Shown here: positions 30,354 through 30,911 of the stretch, one piece after another | Layout of the letters: each line of letters begins with the position of its first letter | Numbering within the stretch: the stretch's first letter is position 1 | Virus record (IMG/VR): IMGVR_UViG_3300040751_000095 | Span: 1 to 30,911 of that record | Length of the DNA stretch: 30,911 nucleotides | Direction: 5' to 3' (one strand) | Source of the DNA: a virus | The notes under the pieces: generated by a model | The model's input: the letters and a program-made list of their open reading frames with translations, nothing else | What the model was told of the DNA's origin: nothing | Databases searched by the model: none | Program-made: the position numbers and the translations under genes

Positions 30354-30520
30354 TGGCAGCTCCTAAACCAACTAACATGAAGTTGTATAACCGTGTTAAG
30401 GCTGAAGCTAAGAAGAAGTTTGACGTATGGCCCAGCGCTTATGCGTCTGCTTGGCTTACTAAGACATACAAGGCACGTGGAGGTAAGTACAGTGGCACGA
30501 AAGCCAACAAAGTTAAATAG
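30353..30520 (+). CDS. 55-residue DUF5872-like basic protein
   Basis: MAAPKPTNMKLYNRVKAEAK then KKFDVWPSAYASAWLTKTYK and a Gly/Lys tail resemble the small 'WPSAYASAW..TYK.RGG' phage proteins. The TAATG joint and its 29-base overlap with the following gene suggest tight coupling. Function unknown, probably nucleic-acid or virion associated. Confidence 0.7.
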   Translation: MAAPKPTNMKLYNRVKAEAKKKFDVWPSAYASAWLTKTYKARGGKYSGTKANKVK

Positions 30521-30764
30521 CCAACACGTACTACCTAATGCTCGTGGTTATGCCGCTGGTGGTTTAGGTAAGTGGTTTGGTGAGAAATGGACAGACGTTA
30601 AGACAGGTAAGCCTTGTGGCAGACAAGAGGGTGACGGTAGATCCTACCCAGCGTGTAGGCCAAAGGCAGTAGCTTCTAAGATTAGTAAGAAAGAAGCAGC
30701 TAAGAAAACTGGACCTAAGAAAGTTAAGTGGTCTACAACAGCATCAGGGAGAAAACGAACATGA
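30492..30764 (+). CDS. 90-residue DUF5872-like basic protein
   Basis: The start is GTG 30492, which has GGAGG nine bases upstream, so a longer frame beginning at 30393 is not used. The body, GKWFGEKWTDVKTGKPCGRQ then SYPACRPKAVASKISKKEA, resembles DUF5872-type proteins with two conserved Cys. The C-terminus is Lys/Arg rich. The stop overlaps the next gene (ATGA). Role unknown; context suggests virion assembly or packaging. Confidence 0.75.
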   Translation: MARKPTKLNSQHVLPNARGYAAGGLGKWFGEKWTDVKTGKPCGRQEGDGRSYPACRPKAVASKISKKEAAKKTGPKKVKWSTTASGRKRT

Positions 30765-30911
30765 AGTGTAATTGTGGTAAGGGTGGTAAGTGTGACTGTG
30801 GTGGTATGCCTAAGAAGAAGATGGCATACGGTGGCATGGTTAAGAAGCCTATGAAGATGAACAAAGGCGGTTACTGTGGTGCATCTAACCCAGCAGCACG
30901 TCCAATGAAGA
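30761..30911 (+). CDS. Cys/Gly/Lys-rich protein, 5' part
   Basis: Starts ATG 30761 with an ATGA overlap and is open to the end of the window (50 residues seen). MKCNCGKGGKCDCGGMPKKK holds two C-x-C pairs, and MAYGGMVKKPMKMNKGGY repeats the MAYGGM word of the 755-residue virion protein. Truncated at the window edge. A small metal-binding or virion-associated protein is possible. Confidence 0.7.
   Translation, partial: MKCNCGKGGKCDCGGMPKKKMAYGGMVKKPMKMNKGGYCGASNPAARPMK

Overview
The window is most of a tailed-phage genome, best read as a marine podovirus of the HMO-2011 type infecting an alphaproteobacterium (SAR116, Roseobacter or a relative). The strongest single clue is a family A DNA polymerase with a four-cysteine, DnaJ-like zinc segment inserted between its exonuclease and polymerase domains, a feature described for SAR116 phage HMO-2011. 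T7-type endonuclease I, a DnaB-like helicase, a small TOPRIM primase, ThyX, a monomeric class II (B12-dependent) ribonucleotide reductase, MazG, PhoH and glutaredoxin all fit a marine podophage. The host assignment is inference. Portal, capsid, terminase and RNA polymerase genes are not in the window and presumably lie beyond its right or left edge.

Layout. (1) Positions 1-10167, plus strand: the end of the virion-gene block, with the tail of a membrane protein gene, a long Asn/Gln/Ala-rich structural protein, a lysozyme-like virion protein, a three-helix membrane protein (holin candidate), a small acidic protein, and two large proteins that by size, order and composition resemble internal/DNA-ejection proteins. 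A rho-independent terminator follows at 10176-10203. (2) Positions 10202-28545, minus strand: one very compact early/middle block of about 41 genes. Read in its direction of transcription (right to left) it holds a GP88-family protein, many small unknown proteins, a papain-like candidate, a small methyltransferase-like protein, two small HTH proteins, a tyrosine integrase, primase, an endonuclease VII-like nuclease, ThyX, DUF3310, helicase, DNA polymerase, a Cas4/RecB-like nuclease, endonuclease I, MazG, ribonucleotide reductase, glutaredoxin, PhoH, and last a small protein that may be an Acb2/Tad1-like nucleotide sponge. Most joints overlap as ATGA, TAATG or GTGA, so translational coupling is the rule. 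(3) Positions 28546-29579: about 1 kb of AT-rich non-coding DNA between the two divergent transcription directions. It is packed with 16-bp iterons, TGTGATCACA palindromes, a G-rich hairpin, other inverted repeats and two plausible sigma-70 promoters facing right. (4) Positions 29580-30911, plus strand: six small genes, including an HNH protein and three lysine-rich proteins of DUF6321/DUF5872 type. The last, Cys-rich gene runs off the window.

The minus-strand genes together supply dNTPs (reductase with glutaredoxin, ThyX, MazG), replicate DNA (primase, helicase, polymerase), and recombine or resolve it (Cas4/RecB-like nuclease, endonuclease I, endonuclease VII-like). The integrase suggests a possible temperate or formerly temperate lifestyle, but no clear CI-type repressor or attP core is visible. 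The repeat-dense divergent region is the natural place for a replication origin and/or a transcriptional switch.

Many genes here are under 60 codons and were found by reading the gaps and testing for overlapping start/stop codons. Several start codons were moved inward from the longest frame where a ribosome-binding site or a start/stop overlap decides the matter.
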